This document shows, piece after piece, positions 4,576 through 5,083 of a stretch of DNA of 5,083 bases; within the stretch, counting starts at the first letter, position 1; each line of letters starts with the position of its first letter. Source of the DNA: Lysobacterales bacterium. GTDB lineage: Bacteria > Pseudomonadota > Gammaproteobacteria > Xanthomonadales > SZUA-36. The position numbers and the translations under genes were made by a program. The notes below the pieces were generated by a model. It did no database searches and was not told where the DNA came from. It was given only the letters and a program-made list of their open reading frames with translations. The DNA lies in contig JAKITM010000135.1 of NCBI GenBank assembly GCA_021648045.1, forward strand, positions 1-5,083. Reading direction: 5' to 3'.

Positions 4576-4601
4576 ACAGTTTGTGCGTATCACTGTAATA
4601 T
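4573..4601 (+). promoter_or_regulatory. Main promoter of the str operon (rpsL-rpsG)
   Basis: TTGACA (4573-4578), a perfect -35, is followed after exactly 17 bases by TAATAT (4596-4601), a close match to the -10 consensus. Transcription should start near 4608 and give a leader of about 60 bases. CCGC-N6-GCGG (4604-4617) can form a small hairpin at its very 5' end. This is the best promoter in the window and is correctly placed for a highly expressed ribosomal operon. Confidence 0.8.
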
Positions 4602-4668
4602 TTCCGCTCTTCGGCGGGCCGGGTAATAAATTCGGGCTGTCGTTTGTTTTTTTGAGGGTTAGAAAAGT

Positions 4669-5043
4669 ATGGCCACGATCAATCAATTAGTGCGTAAACC
4701 GCGTAAGCCAAAGGCTTATAAAAGCAATGTTCCGGCGCTGGAAAGCTGCCCGCAACGTCGCGGTGTATGTACCCGTGTATATACCACTACACCGAAAAAG
4801 CCTAACTCGGCTTTGCGTAAGGTCGCGCGTGTGCGCTTGACCAATGGTTACGAAGTAACCAGCTACATCGGTGGTGAAGGTCACAATTTACAAGAGCACT
4901 CGGTGGTACTTATCCGCGGTGGTCGTGTTAAAGATTTACCCGGTGTTCGCTACCACGTAGTTCGTGGCAGTCTGGATACCGCCGGCGTTGCCGATCGTCG
5001 CCAGGGCCGTTCTAAATACGGCACTAAGCGTCCTAAAAAATAA
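4669..5043 (+). CDS. rpsL: 30S ribosomal protein S12
   Basis: This complete 124-residue S12 is the usual length for gammaproteobacteria. Conserved blocks are MATINQLVRKPRK (1-13), CPQRRGVCTRVYTTTPKKPNSALRK (27-51), SYIGGEGHNLQEHSV (65-79), RGGRVKDLPGVRYH (83-96) and the RSKYGTKRPKK end. S12 sits at the subunit interface near the decoding centre and helps to set translational accuracy. Lys43, Lys44 and Lys88 are unaltered, the state associated with streptomycin sensitivity. Asp89 is the position beta-methylthiolated by RimO in species that have it. GAGGG at 4654-4658 lies ten bases before the ATG. rpsG follows after 22 bases, the standard str operon order. In enterobacteria S7, encoded by rpsG, represses this operon by binding the rpsL-rpsG intercistronic RNA; the very short gap here leaves little room for that structure. 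Confidence 0.98.
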   Translation: MATINQLVRKPRKPKAYKSNVPALESCPQRRGVCTRVYTTTPKKPNSALRKVARVRLTNGYEVTSYIGGEGHNLQEHSVVLIRGGRVKDLPGVRYHVVRGSLDTAGVADRRQGRSKYGTKRPKK

Positions 5044-5065
5044 TTTTATTAACGGTTAATTAGAA

Positions 5066-5083
5066 ATGTCCAGAAAGCATTCA
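5066..5083 (+). CDS. rpsG: 30S ribosomal protein S7, first six codons (partial)
   Basis: ATG at 5066 opens a frame MSRKHS that runs off the right edge. Its position 22 bases after the rpsL stop is where rpsG lies in nearly all bacteria, and S7 starts with a short basic segment (MPRRR or MSRRR in relatives). Only six codons are visible, so the call rests on gene order. The Shine-Dalgarno is weak (AACGG at 5051-5055, ten bases upstream), so initiation may depend on coupling to rpsL translation. Confidence 0.8.

Larger units (their letters stand above)
3942..4668. other. Long intergenic region between the DUF411 gene and rpsL
   Basis: About 730 bases hold no convincing gene. From left to right: a minus-strand TATAAT (3999-4004), an inverted repeat TACCGG-N7-CCGGTA (4110-4128), an AT-rich symmetric patch near 4215-4234, an inverted repeat GTTGTTT-N10-AAACAAC (4284-4307), two doubtful micro-ORFs, an extended -10 promoter, ACTGG-N16-CCAGT (4418-4443), twin CCGGC dyads, a nested hairpin and the rpsL promoter. 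The DUF411-proximal part is AT-rich, while the last 200 bases are GC-rich and ordered around the str promoter. Confidence 0.6.

Noticed and set aside
4453..4686. A 77-codon minus-strand frame over the rpsL leader, and a 65-codon one inside rpsL (4687-4884)
   Set aside because: Pro/Gly/Arg-rich peptides from GC-rich palindromes and from the antisense of rpsL, without ribosome binding sites.

Overview
The window looks like a chromosomal segment from a gammaproteobacterium. The main evidence is at the right end: a complete rpsL (ribosomal protein S12) with a gamma-type sequence, followed by the first six codons of what should be rpsG, which is the start of the str operon. I cannot resolve the genus. 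Everything left of about 4030 is accessory in character: short, independent units in alternating orientation, with an insertion-sequence end at the left edge.

Layout. 1-146: left end of an IS66-type element, with the first 21 codons of its tnpA-like gene reading out of the window. 258-1004 (+): an AT-rich gene for a secreted protein with a probable concanavalin-A-like (jelly-roll) fold. 1013-1135 (-): a 40-residue single-span, Met-rich membrane protein. 1202-2274 (+): a toxin-antitoxin operon with a TATAAT promoter, a palindromic operator, a ParD-like antitoxin and a zeta-type P-loop kinase toxin joined by a GTGA overlap. 2317-3360 (-): a class I SAM-dependent methyltransferase of unknown substrate. 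3447-3941 (-): an exported DUF411/CopG-type copper-binding protein. 3942-4668: about 730 bases without a convincing gene, holding two candidate promoters for the ribosomal operon, several inverted repeats and two doubtful micro-ORFs. 4669-5043 (+): rpsL. 5066-5083 (+): start of rpsG.

How the parts may work together. The str operon is housekeeping and probably uses the TTGACA-N17-TAATAT promoter at 4573-4601, perhaps with an upstream stringent-type promoter at 4366. The DUF411 protein is a periplasmic copper-handling protein, and the 40-residue Met-rich membrane protein may be related to metal stress. The toxin-antitoxin pair is a self-contained stabilisation module. I see no evidence that the accessory genes form one pathway. 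They look like independent cargo next to a conserved ribosomal locus. The least explained part is the set of three dyads about 36 bp apart just upstream of rpsL, the last of which overlaps the -35 box.
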